A stretch of DNA of 12,516 nt, taken from positions 1 to 12,516 of the forward strand of contig CAJUGE010000044.1 in assembly GCA_910586295.1 (NCBI GenBank), read 5' to 3'. Every line of letters starts with the position of its first letter. The first letter of the stretch is position 1. The translations under genes and the position numbers were made by a program. The notes under the pieces were generated by a model that was not told the DNA's origin, made no database searches, and was given only the letters and a program-made list of their open reading frames with translations. Source of the DNA: an uncultured Bacilli bacterium. Lineage in GTDB: Bacteria; Bacillota_I; Bacilli_A; RF39; UBA660. Positions 1 through 6,218 of the stretch are shown piece by piece.

Positions 1-26
1 CTTTTGAACCAACTCTTTTTGACGGA

Positions 27-133
27 GACATTTTCATTTGCAAACAACGTATAATTATATTATATCTCATATATTATAATACGACATTTTTATTTGCAAA
101 CTAATTTTAAAAATAGGACATTTTCATTTGCAA
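27..133. repeat. Three direct repeats, possible insertion-sequence end
   Basis: Three near-identical copies of GACATTTTCATTTGCAA lie at 27-43, 83-99 and 117-133. The second has T for C at one position. The first two copies continue with AC. Starts are 56 and 34 bases apart, so this is not a regular tandem array. Multiple copies of a roughly 17-base motif near a terminus are typical of the transposase-binding ends of IS21-family elements. The outermost copy is followed by GTCACA, which would fit an element ending in CA near 138. No transposase gene is inside the window, so the identity is inference. The repeats themselves are seen directly. Confidence 0.5.
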
Positions 134-167
134 GTCACAGAATTTTACTAAAAGTGTACAAAATAAG

Positions 168-196
168 TTGAATTTTCTTTGAATTTTTGGTATAGT
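168..196 (+). promoter_or_regulatory. rpmE promoter
   Basis: A -35 box TTGAAT (168-173) is followed after 17 bases by TATAGT (191-196). The -10 is extended by TGG directly upstream. This is a near-consensus vegetative promoter. Transcription would start near 203, giving a leader of about 54 bases before rpmE. Confidence 0.8.
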
Positions 197-215
197 AGTG
201 AGCGTTAAAGAGTTT

Positions 216-239
216 CTATGGTTATTTAGTTAATCATGG
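216..239 (+). promoter_or_regulatory. Hairpin in the rpmE mRNA leader
   Basis: CTATGGTTA (216-224) pairs with TAATCATGG (231-239) around a six-base loop. The stem has nine pairs, two of them G-U. It ends three bases before the AAAGGAG ribosome binding site (242-248), so it could affect L31 translation. L31 leader elements have been described in Firmicutes, but I cannot confirm that this belongs to that family. Confidence 0.4.
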
Positions 240-256
240 CGAAAGGAGAATGTTAA

Positions 257-454
257 ATGAAAAAAGGAATTCATCCAGAACTTAAAGAGTGTAAGGTAAA
301 ATGTGCTTGTGGTAATGAATTTACTGTTAAGAGTACTAAGAGTGAGATTCAACTTGAGTCTTGTAATAAATGTCATTCTTTCTATACAGGAAAGCATATG
401 ACTGCAAGAACTGGTAATGTTCAAAAGTTCAAAGAAAAATATGGTATTGAATAG
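257..454 (+). CDS. rpmE: 50S ribosomal protein L31 (zinc-binding type)
   Basis: This 65-residue protein is a structural component of the large ribosomal subunit, near the central protuberance and the 30S bridge. It starts KKGIHPELK, and carries C16-A-C18 and C36-N-K-C39, the four-cysteine zinc site that marks the zinc-dependent (C+) form of L31 as opposed to the zinc-free paralogue. The YTGK segment (residues 43-46) and the C-terminal F-x-x-K-Y-G also fit the family. The length matches the usual 65-66 residues. The ATG at 257 is set by AAAGGAG at 242-248, eight bases upstream. The gene has its own promoter and a terminator that overlaps its stop codon, so it is probably monocistronic. Function is very secure. 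Confidence 0.97.
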   Translation: MKKGIHPELKECKVKCACGNEFTVKSTKSEIQLESCNKCHSFYTGKHMTARTGNVQKFKEKYGIE

Positions 455-484
455 TCAAGTGAATGACTATTTTTTCTTTTTCGT
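450..484 (+). terminator. Intrinsic terminator of rpmE
   Basis: AATAGTCA (450-457) pairs perfectly with TGACTATT (464-471) around a six-base loop and is followed by a T-rich run to 484. The rpmE stop codon lies inside the left arm. Confidence 0.88.
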
Positions 485-540
485 CTTTTTATACTTTATT
501 TTTTGTGTGAAATATCTTATATTATTAGTAGGTGAAGAAA

Positions 541-1002
541 ATGATTATAGGAATAGCATCTGACCATAGAGGTTATAAATTAAAAGAAAAGTTAAAAAAA
601 TATTTTAATAAGAAAAATATAGAGTTTGTTGATTATGGTACTACCTCTACTGATAGAGTAGATTACAATGAATTTGCTAGTAGTGTTTGCAAATCTATTT
701 TGAGTGGAGAAATAACGTATGGAGTTTTGATATGTGGTACAGGAATAGGAATGTCTATAATGGCTAATAAGTATAAAGGTATTAGATGTGCTAAGATTGA
801 TAATGCGATGGAGGCTAGACTTGCAAAAGAACATAATAATGCTAATGTCATAAGTTTTTCTGCTAATGTTTTATATTTAGAAGCTAAGGATATGGTGGAT
901 TCGTTTTTAAGAGCAAGTTTTTTAGAGGGAGACCATTTGAGAAGGGTTAATAAAATTTTAGATTTAGAGAATGAATGTTGTAAAAAAACGAAAGATAAAT
1001 AA
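541..1002 (+). CDS. rpiB: Ribose-5-phosphate isomerase B (RpiB/LacAB family)
   Basis: The family interconverts ribose 5-phosphate and ribulose 5-phosphate in the cytosolic pentose phosphate pathway; relatives isomerise allose or galactose 6-phosphates. The 153-residue protein shows the N-terminal S7-D8-H9 phosphate-sugar site, the GVLICGTGIGMSI segment with catalytic C65 and the following glycine-rich loop, and H98 in KEHNNAN. These positions match the catalytic residues of RpiB enzymes. The ATG at 541 is preferred because GGTGAAG (531-537) is its ribosome binding site; an in-frame GTG at 532 lies within that site and would add three residues. No clear promoter is seen, and no terminator before the next gene, so cotranscription with spoIID over the 48-base gap is possible. 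The true substrate could be another pentose or hexose phosphate. Confidence 0.9.
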   Translation: MIIGIASDHRGYKLKEKLKKYFNKKNIEFVDYGTTSTDRVDYNEFASSVCKSILSGEITYGVLICGTGIGMSIMANKYKGIRCAKIDNAMEARLAKEHNNANVISFSANVLYLEAKDMVDSFLRASFLEGDHLRRVNKILDLENECCKKTKDK

Positions 1003-1050
1003 ATTAGATGATGAGTAATAATTTCTAGTAGTATTGAATATATATATTAT

Positions 1051-2034
1051 ATGAAAAAATATATTATAATAATTCCAGTACTATTAGTTTTTTATTTTAT
1101 TACATTAGGCTTTAAAGAAAAAAATTTAGTAAATGATACTGATAATGGTGTTGCTGTAAATATCGATAGTAATCACGTTGAAGAAGGTAATACAGATAAT
1201 ATTGTACACGAAGATGATGTTTCTAGTGACAATAAAGTAGTTAAGGAGAAGAGTGTTACTGTTTCTTATAACGGAGAAAATATTAATATGTCAATAGATG
1301 ATTATGTACTTGGAGTTGTGGCTTGTGAAGTTCCTGCCTTGTTTGATGATGAAGCTTTGAAAGCTATGAGTGTGGTTGCTAGAACTTTTTATTTATATAA
1401 AGATAGTAAAAGTTCTTCTTATGTTGCAAATAATAATGATCAATGTTTTAATGGAGAGAGCGCTATGCATGAAAAATGGGGCACAAATTATCAAAAGTAT
1501 TATGAAATTATTAAAAAAGCAGTAGATGAAACTGCTGGAGAGTTTATTACATATAATGGAGAATTAGCGCAGACATTTTATTTTAGTTTGTCTAATGGAA
1601 AGACAGAAAATTTAGAGAATGTTTTTAGTGAGAAAAGACCTTATTTAGTAAGTGTGGATTCTTCTTGGGATAAGAATGTTTCTTCTTATGAAAAAACTGT
1701 TGACTTTACATTATTAGAGTTTTTAAATAAACTAGGTTTAGAAAAGAGTGAAAGTGTAGTAGTTGATATTGTCTCTAGAACTGAAAGTGGTAGAGTAGAA
1801 AGTGTAAGAGTAAATGATGTTGAATTTAAGGGAACAGAGTTTAGAAAAAAATTAGGTCTTAGGAGTGCAGATTTTGATGTATATCTTAGTAATAAGATTT
1901 CCATTACAACTAGGGGTTATGGACATGGAGTTGGAATGAGTCAATATGGTGCGAATGAAATGGCAAAACAAGGTTTTACCTATAAAGATATTATTATGTA
2001 TTATTACAAAGGTGTAGAGATTTCAACTTTATAG
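1051..2034 (+). CDS. spoIID: SpoIID-like peptidoglycan lytic transglycosylase
   Basis: SpoIID is a membrane-anchored enzyme that cleaves glycan strands of denuded peptidoglycan and drives engulfment of the forespore, working with SpoIIP and SpoIIM. The 327-residue protein has an N-terminal membrane anchor (about 4-20) and a low-complexity acidic linker (about 28-65). The SpoIID domain then begins with DDYVLGVVACEVPA, where E93 matches the catalytic glutamate. MSVVARTF (106-113), YFSLSNGKTEN (177-187) and the C-terminal RGYGHGVGMSQYGA (288-301) are the other hallmarks. C132 and H140 could form a metal site like that of clostridial SpoIID, but the spacing differs from what I recall. No ribosome binding site is obvious before the ATG. 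The next gene is spoIIQ-like, which supports a sporulation role over vegetative LytB-type activity. Confidence 0.87.
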   Translation: MKKYIIIIPVLLVFYFITLGFKEKNLVNDTDNGVAVNIDSNHVEEGNTDNIVHEDDVSSDNKVVKEKSVTVSYNGENINMSIDDYVLGVVACEVPALFDDEALKAMSVVARTFYLYKDSKSSSYVANNNDQCFNGESAMHEKWGTNYQKYYEIIKKAVDETAGEFITYNGELAQTFYFSLSNGKTENLENVFSEKRPYLVSVDSSWDKNVSSYEKTVDFTLLEFLNKLGLEKSESVVVDIVSRTESGRVESVRVNDVEFKGTEFRKKLGLRSADFDVYLSNKISITTRGYGHGVGMSQYGANEMAKQGFTYKDIIMYYYKGVEISTL

Positions 2035-2050
2035 TATAAATAGATTAATA

Positions 2051-2081
2051 TTGTTCACTATATAAGTAGGAGAGTGAGCAA
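2051..2081 (+). promoter_or_regulatory. Hairpin presenting the spoIIQ ribosome binding site
   Basis: TTGTTCACT (2051-2059) pairs with AGTGAGCAA (2073-2081) with one G-U pair. The 13-base loop ends with the AGGAG ribosome binding site (2068-2072), and the right arm takes in the first base of the spoIIQ ATG. The pairing is seen in the sequence; any effect on translation is inference. Confidence 0.4.
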
Positions 2082-2752
2082 TGAAAAATTTAAATGTGAA
2101 GAAAATGGTTATACCTGGTGTATATTTAGCTGCAGTTCTTGCAGTAATAGCGTGTATTCTATTGACTATATCTAGTATAAACAAATATTTTACAGAACAA
2201 AAAGATTTTAATTATGCTGTGAATGGTTTAATAGATAATAATATTATACCTGTTCAAGGTGATGAAAATAAAGATAATCAAACTTCTACTAATTCGACAG
2301 ACAAAGAGACTATTATTAGACCTTATAAAGCTGAAGGTGTAAGTGTTGGAAGATATTTTTATGACTTTGAAGGTGAAGCTACTAATCAAGAGAACGCTAT
2401 AGTATATTATGAAAATACTTATATGCAAAATTCTGGAGTAGATTATAAAAGTGAAACAGTTTTTGATGTTATAAGTGTTTTGAATGGTAAGGTTCTTAGT
2501 GTTGAGTCAGATGAAATACTTGGTAATATAGTTAAGATTGAACATGATAAAGAGATAGTTAGTGTTTATCAAGGTATAGACAAGGTAACTTTAAAAGTAG
2601 GTGATAATGTTACACAAGGACAAGTAATTGGTACTAGTGGAACTTCTAGTATTAATTCTAATTATACAACTTCCTTACATTTTGAGGTTTATTATAAAGG
2701 AACTTTAATGGATCCTGAAAATTTATATACACGTAATTTAAAAGATTTATAG
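2081..2752 (+). CDS. spoIIQ: SpoIIQ-like LytM/M23-family protein, probably non-catalytic
   Basis: SpoIIQ is anchored in the forespore membrane and binds SpoIIIAH from the mother cell, forming the channel that links the two cells and helping engulfment. The 223-residue protein has one N-terminal membrane segment (about 10-31), a variable linker, and a C-terminal LytM domain (about 115-215) ending DPENLY. Key metallopeptidase residues are changed. The H-x-G-x-D motif reads N117-S-G-V-D121. The usual Y-x-H reads Y163-Q-G165. The final H-x-H reads S198-L-H200. Only the aspartate and the last histidine remain, so peptidase activity is unlikely; Bacillus SpoIIQ is also degenerate. The ATG has AGGAG eight bases upstream. 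The gene sits 46 bases after spoIID. A generic M23 protein is the alternative. Confidence 0.82.
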   Translation: MKNLNVKKMVIPGVYLAAVLAVIACILLTISSINKYFTEQKDFNYAVNGLIDNNIIPVQGDENKDNQTSTNSTDKETIIRPYKAEGVSVGRYFYDFEGEATNQENAIVYYENTYMQNSGVDYKSETVFDVISVLNGKVLSVESDEILGNIVKIEHDKEIVSVYQGIDKVTLKVGDNVTQGQVIGTSGTSSINSNYTTSLHFEVYYKGTLMDPENLYTRNLKDL

Positions 2753-2761
2753 AAAATAATA

Positions 2762-2797
2762 AAAAAATCGCTAGAATTATAGTGATTTTTTATTTTT
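2762..2797 (+). terminator. Intrinsic terminator after spoIIQ
   Basis: AAAAAATCGCTA (2762-2773) pairs with TAGTGATTTTTT (2780-2791), 12 pairs with one G-U, around a six-base loop, followed by more T residues. It separates the sporulation block from the agr locus. Confidence 0.85.
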
Positions 2798-2811
2798 GAT
2801 AAATTTTTTAA

Positions 2812-2859
2812 AATAGGACCTATTGTTCCCTGTTAAATTTTCTTTTTAAGTGTTATGAT
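2812..2859 (+). promoter_or_regulatory. agrA promoter and upstream palindrome
   Basis: TATGAT at 2854-2859 is preceded by TGT (2851-2853), an extended -10; no good -35 is present at the normal spacing (TGTTAA at 2831-2836), which suggests dependence on an activator or a weak basal promoter. AATAGG-A-CCTATT (2812-2824) is a perfect 13-base palindrome about 48 bases before the likely start. It is a candidate operator. It does not match the direct-repeat boxes used by LytTR regulators. Confidence 0.5.
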
Positions 2860-2889
2860 GTTAAAAAAGATAAAATAGGAGTTGGGATT

Positions 2890-3606
2890 GTGATAAATTT
2901 TGTTGTAGTTGAAGATAATGCGAATCATAGAAAAAGTACTAAGGAAATTATTCTTAATTATATGATGAAAAATAAGATTGAGTTTGATATTTTATTTTTT
3001 GAGACTTATACGCCTACACTAGATAAGTTGATAGAAAATCATGATACAAATTATATTTATATTTTAGATTTTGAACTTCCAAATACTACTGCGATTGATA
3101 TAGCAAGAAAAATTAGAAAATTTGATTGGAGAAGTCCGATTATTGTGTTTACAGTTAATGGTGGTATGGCTATGGAGACTTTTAAACAGAGACTTCAAGT
3201 TCTGGATTTTGTAAGTAAGCAGTTTCAAGCTGAGAAGAATTTGCATGAACTCTTTGATATATGTTTAGAACAGTTAAGGTTAGAACAAAGTTTTAAGTAT
3301 AGGATAGGAAAAATTGATTATAGTATAGACTTAGATAAAATACTTTATGTTTATAAGGATACAGTAGAGAGAAAAAGTGTAATTGTGACTGATGTACAAG
3401 AGTACAAAGTTCCACTTAACTTAGTAAGAATAAAAGAATTACTTCCTGAATACTTTGTTTTCACTCATAAGGCATGTATTGTTAACTCTAATAGAGCTCA
3501 AGCATACGTTTGGAATGAAAACAAAGTTATTTTTGATAACGGGAAAGAAGCACCTTTTTTGTCTAAAACTCATAAGAAGGAGTTGAGTGGTTTTGAAGTT
3601 CGCTAG
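2890..3606 (+). CDS. agrA: AgrA-type LytTR response regulator
   Basis: This is the DNA-binding response regulator of a peptide quorum-sensing system; it is phosphorylated by the kinase encoded immediately downstream. The 238 residues equal the usual AgrA length. The receiver domain (1-125) has E8-D9, phospho-acceptor D60 in YILDFELP, T88 in IVFTVNG and K110 in FVSK. The LytTR DNA-binding domain (about 135-235) includes FTHKACIVNSNRA (191-203). The GTG start at 2890 has AGGAG (2877-2881) eight bases upstream. The gene precedes and overlaps agrC, the reverse of the staphylococcal agrBDCA order. The nearby agrBD genes support AgrA rather than a generic LytTR regulator. Confidence 0.92.
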   Translation: MINFVVVEDNANHRKSTKEIILNYMMKNKIEFDILFFETYTPTLDKLIENHDTNYIYILDFELPNTTAIDIARKIRKFDWRSPIIVFTVNGGMAMETFKQRLQVLDFVSKQFQAEKNLHELFDICLEQLRLEQSFKYRIGKIDYSIDLDKILYVYKDTVERKSVIVTDVQEYKVPLNLVRIKELLPEYFVFTHKACIVNSNRAQAYVWNENKVIFDNGKEAPFLSKTHKKELSGFEVR

Positions 3607-4894
3607 TTTGTTGTTTTGTTATTTAGCTATTATGTTAAACATTTATGTTTTTGTTAAAGTGTATGGAGTAATTGGCCATAAAGAATTTAAATTAACGTGT
3701 TCTAATTTAATAGTTTTGATGATTTTATCAATGGGAACTATATTATCTAATTATTACTTAGAATTCCCATTAAAATTTTTATTTTCATTTTCTATAATAT
3801 TTATATCGTATGTCTTTTATTATAGAGAGAACATTGTATTCTTATTATTTAAACTATTTTTGATATATATGCTATTATCTTTATGCGATTTCATCGTATC
3901 AATAGTGTTTCTCTTCTTTCCAATAACGTCTGTAAGTGATATTGGAAGTGTAACAATTTTAAGAGGTCTTTGTACTATTTTAGTTTCATTGTTATTGCTA
4001 TTAATTATGTCTTTTGATTCAATACTTGGTTTTTTTAATAAGCTATTAGATTATATTTTAAAGAAATTTAGTTATATGTTTTTATTTTTGTCATTTTTTA
4101 CATTAATAGTATTTTTGGTATTAACTAATATTAGTGCTTCTATGTTTAATATTTTGAACTTTACTGTTTCTACATTTTTAATACTATTTTTCTTATGTTT
4201 ATGTGTTGTAATGATTTTTCAATATTTTAAAAATAAGCATAACGAAGAAGAACAAAAATCATTACTAGATTTAATGAATGAATATGAAAAGATGTTAGAT
4301 AATGATAGGATTAATAGACATGAAATGTTAAATAATTTAATAACTTTAAAAACATATAAAAATAAATCTAGTAATGATTATGAAGTGTTATTAGATGAAA
4401 TTATTAAAAGTTATCAAGTTAGGAAGTCTGAATTTTATTCTAAGCTTTATAAATTGCCTTCGGGTATTAAGGGTATAATTTATTATAAAATAGCAAATAT
4501 AAAAGATAGGGATATCAATGTCGAATTGGTTATATCGAAAGAAGTAAAAAATAATTTTGAAAATATAAATTCTAGAGTACATTTTAGAGTTTGTAAAATA
4601 TTAGGAATTATAATTGATAATGCATTTGAAGCAGCTTCTGAATCTACTGAAAAGTATGTTTTAATAGATATATATTTGGAAGATGGGAATATAATTATTT
4701 ATATAGAGAATAGTTTTAAAAATAATATAGACTTAGATTCAATATTTGAGAAAGGTAATTCTAGTAAAGGAAGAAACCGTGGATATGGACTTTTTATTGC
4801 TAACAAATTAGTGAAAGAGAAGGATGATATAGTTTTAGAGCAAAGTATAAATAATAATATCTTTGTCTCAATTTTAAAAATAAAAAACCCTTAG
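3587..4894 (+). CDS. agrC: AgrC-type membrane sensor histidine kinase
   Basis: AgrC binds the extracellular cyclic peptide and phosphorylates AgrA. The 435-residue protein has six or seven hydrophobic segments (about residues 5-213), the peptide-sensing region, then a coiled-coil/dimerisation segment with H245 in the RHEMLNNL H-box. A GHKL ATPase domain follows, with N345 in IIIDNAFEAA and the glycine box RGYGL (398-402). This is the atypical HPK10-like arrangement of peptide-sensing kinases. The GTG at 3587 follows AAGGAG (3577-3582) by only four bases; TTG at 3593, ten bases away, is an alternative. The start overlaps the end of agrA by 20 bases, so the two are translationally coupled. The transmembrane half is very rich in Phe, Leu and Ile, as in this family. 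Confidence 0.92.
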   Translation: MVLKFASLLFCYLAIMLNIYVFVKVYGVIGHKEFKLTCSNLIVLMILSMGTILSNYYLEFPLKFLFSFSIIFISYVFYYRENIVFLLFKLFLIYMLLSLCDFIVSIVFLFFPITSVSDIGSVTILRGLCTILVSLLLLLIMSFDSILGFFNKLLDYILKKFSYMFLFLSFFTLIVFLVLTNISASMFNILNFTVSTFLILFFLCLCVVMIFQYFKNKHNEEEQKSLLDLMNEYEKMLDNDRINRHEMLNNLITLKTYKNKSSNDYEVLLDEIIKSYQVRKSEFYSKLYKLPSGIKGIIYYKIANIKDRDINVELVISKEVKNNFENINSRVHFRVCKILGIIIDNAFEAASESTEKYVLIDIYLEDGNIIIYIENSFKNNIDLDSIFEKGNSSKGRNRGYGLFIANKLVKEKDDIVLEQSINNNIFVSILKIKNP

Positions 4895-4913
4895 TAGATT
4901 TAACTAAAGGTTT
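4871..4913 (-). terminator. Terminator of the agrBD transcript
   Basis: On the - strand, AAACCTTTAGT (4913-4903) pairs with ACTAAGGGTTT (4895-4885), 11 pairs with one G-U. It is followed by a T-rich run (complement of 4871-4884). The hairpin covers the stop codon of agrC on the other strand. Read on the + strand the stem has a C-A mismatch and no T run, so it should act mainly on agrBD. Confidence 0.72.
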
Positions 4914-4936
4914 CTAAAGGTAGTAAATAAATATTC

Positions 4937-5056
4937 TTATTTTAATAGACTTTCTGGCATTTCTTCTTCATCAAAGAAGCTCCACCAACATGCTCCTGAT
5001 GTTCCTCTTGCAACTAGGTTTCCGATAAATCCAGTTAAGTTTGCTAATAATTTCAT
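4937..5056 (-). CDS. agrD: AgrD autoinducing peptide precursor
   Basis: AgrD is the precursor that AgrB trims and cyclises into a thiolactone signalling peptide. The 39-residue protein has the three expected parts: an amphipathic, membrane-associating N-terminus (MKLLANLTGFIGNLVARG), a core TSGACWWSFF whose single cysteine is C23, and an acidic C-terminal leader DEEEMPESLLK with the conserved P-x-S/E-L ending. The tail aligns with the DEVEVPKEL tail of staphylococcal AgrD, and the core resembles the clostridial TSACLWFT peptide. The ATG at 5056 has a very strong GAAAGGAG site (5070-5063). An in-frame ATG further upstream lies inside agrB and is not the start. The gene begins 23 bases after the agrB stop. 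Ring size, five or six residues, is uncertain. Confidence 0.92.
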   Translation of the reverse strand: MKLLANLTGFIGNLVARGTSGACWWSFFDEEEMPESLLK

Positions 5057-5079
5057 AAATATCTCCTTTCTTATTCTTT

Positions 5080-5688
5080 TCAGTACATATTTTTTGGTTC
5101 GTAATTTACATAATTTTTGTATTTTACTCCAAATAGTTTGTACGTTATTGGTAAGACAACAAGTGTTTCTTGTAAAAGCGCAAATAGAATGCAATTACTA
5201 AGAGTGTTGTCTTTTATGAAGAAGAACATTACAGTATACAATAATCCAAGTGATGCGCTGATTACCTTATACGTAATTCTTCTTTTTTTGTTTATCAATG
5301 GTCTCTTCTCGGTGTCTGCAGGGGCGTAGAAGCCTAATAGTGTTACACTCATAAAGCCCAGTGCAACTTTAGCTCTATAGTCTATTATTAAGTTCTCACA
5401 CAGATAAGGTAGGGTTAGAAACATCAATAAAGATGATACCCAACAATGCCAACTTTTTTTTGCATGTACTCCATAGCCAGTAAGTCTTAATAAACTATAT
5501 AGGACCATTAATATTAGAAGTGATTTTAGTGTTCCTAACATGTATGCTATTGAAAATATTACTATAGTTTTGGTGATTGTTGAATATAAACTTGCTAAGC
5601 CGTATTTTATTTCGGCTAATTTTTCTTTTGTATAATTACAGTTTTTTTCAATATTTTGCATCGCGGAATTAATTAAAAGATCTTTCAT
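5080..5688 (-). CDS. agrB: AgrB accessory gene regulator membrane protease
   Basis: AgrB is an integral membrane cysteine protease that removes the AgrD C-terminal tail and forms the thiolactone, and takes part in export. The 202-residue protein has several hydrophobic helices and the family signature around R68, G71, G73 and H75, with C82 seven residues after the histidine, the spacing of the catalytic His-Cys pair. APADTEKRPL follows in the next loop, another family feature. ATG at 5688 is chosen because GGAAG (5701-5697) lies upstream; an in-frame ATG at 5709 has no such site. The stop is TGA, the only TGA stop among the intact genes here. It is encoded head-to-tail with agrD and convergent with agrAC. 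Confidence 0.94.
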   Translation of the reverse strand: MKDLLINSAMQNIEKNCNYTKEKLAEIKYGLASLYSTITKTIVIFSIAYMLGTLKSLLILMVLYSLLRLTGYGVHAKKSWHCWVSSLLMFLTLPYLCENLIIDYRAKVALGFMSVTLLGFYAPADTEKRPLINKKRRITYKVISASLGLLYTVMFFFIKDNTLSNCILFALLQETLVVLPITYKLFGVKYKNYVNYEPKNMY

Positions 5689-5845
5689 TTTTATCACTTC
5701 CGAGACCATTATAATTTTTTATTTGTAAATTTTATCAAAAATTGCTCGTATTATGTTATTTTTGGTTTTAAAAGTTTAAATTTAAAAAATAAATGTCAAA
5801 AAAATCATTTAAAGCGAAAAAATGCGTATTTCGTGCAAAAAATAT

Positions 5846-5973
5846 AAAAAATAATTATTTTTTTAGTATGATAGTTGTGTAAGTAAGAAATATGTCGGAA
5901 TTTGTATGACGATATTGATTGCTTGAAACACGCGCATGTTTTAATATAGAGGTATGGAAGAGAGGTGTTAAGT
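5846..5973 (+). promoter_or_regulatory. Structured leader and promoter region of the cold-shock gene
   Basis: The 5689-5973 gap separates the divergent agrB and csp genes. It holds an 18-base perfect palindrome of A and T only, AAAAAATAATTATTTTTT (5846-5863). A likely -10 TATGAT (5867-5872) follows, without a recognisable -35. The leader would then be about 95 bases, richer in G and C than its surroundings. It can form two hairpins: ATGTCG (5892-5897) with CGATAT (5910-5915), and TTGAAACA (5923-5930) with TGTTTTAA (5937-5944) around a CGCGCA loop. Long structured leaders are typical of temperature-responsive csp mRNAs. I could not place the agrB promoter with confidence. Confidence 0.45.
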
Positions 5974-6198
5974 GTGACTAGAAAAGGCAGAGTTAAGTGG
6001 TTCAATAACGAAAAAGGTTATGGATTCATAGAAATTGGTGCTGGAGTCGGAGAAGACGTGTTTGTACACTATTCAGCTATCGAGCAAACTGGTTATAAAT
6101 CTTTAAATGAAGGTGATGTAGTCGAGTTTACTTTAATTAGAACTGCAAAAGGTAACCAAGCAATAAATGTCAAAGAAGTGAAATTAACTGCTGTTTAG
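5974..6198 (+). CDS. csp: Cold-shock protein, CspA/CspB family
   Basis: A single cold-shock domain of 74 residues that binds single-stranded RNA and DNA and acts as an RNA chaperone or transcription antiterminator. It shows GRVKWFNNEKGYGFIE, which contains RNP1 (KGYGFI), and VFVHYSAI, which contains RNP2. The C-terminus GNQAINVKEVK is the usual last strand. The loop between them (IGAGVGED) is a little longer than in B. subtilis CspB. The GTG at 5974 is preferred: AGAGGTG (5961-5967) is its binding site, six bases upstream, and an earlier in-frame GTG at 5965 lies inside that site. The gene is single, with a structured leader before it and a terminator overlapping its stop. Confidence 0.94.
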   Translation: MTRKGRVKWFNNEKGYGFIEIGAGVGEDVFVHYSAIEQTGYKSLNEGDVVEFTLIRTAKGNQAINVKEVKLTAV

Positions 6199-6214
6199 TA
6201 GTTTTTTTCTTTTT
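6186..6214 (+). terminator. Intrinsic terminator of csp
   Basis: AACTGCT (6186-6192) pairs with AGTAGTT (6197-6203), one G-U, around GTTT, followed by a T-rich run to 6214. The csp stop codon is at the loop and right arm. Confidence 0.8.
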
Positions 6215-6218
6215 GTTA

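Noticed and set aside
1003..1050. A sporulation sigma factor promoter before spoIID
   Set aside because: I looked for SigE-like -35 and -10 boxes and found no pair at the right spacing.
4937..5194. An 85-residue - strand frame containing agrD
   Set aside because: Its first half lies inside agrB in another frame; the strong binding site at 5070-5063 fixes the start at 5056.
5771..5779. AAAGTTTAA as a LytTR (AgrA) box in the agrB upstream region
   Set aside because: It matches the nine-base consensus except at the last position, but no second box at the expected spacing is present, and the region is so AT-rich that chance matches are likely.
5794..5799. TTGACA on the - strand as the -35 of agrB
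   Set aside because: No acceptable -10 lies 15-19 bases downstream; the nearest candidate, CATAAT at 5755-5750, is far too distant.
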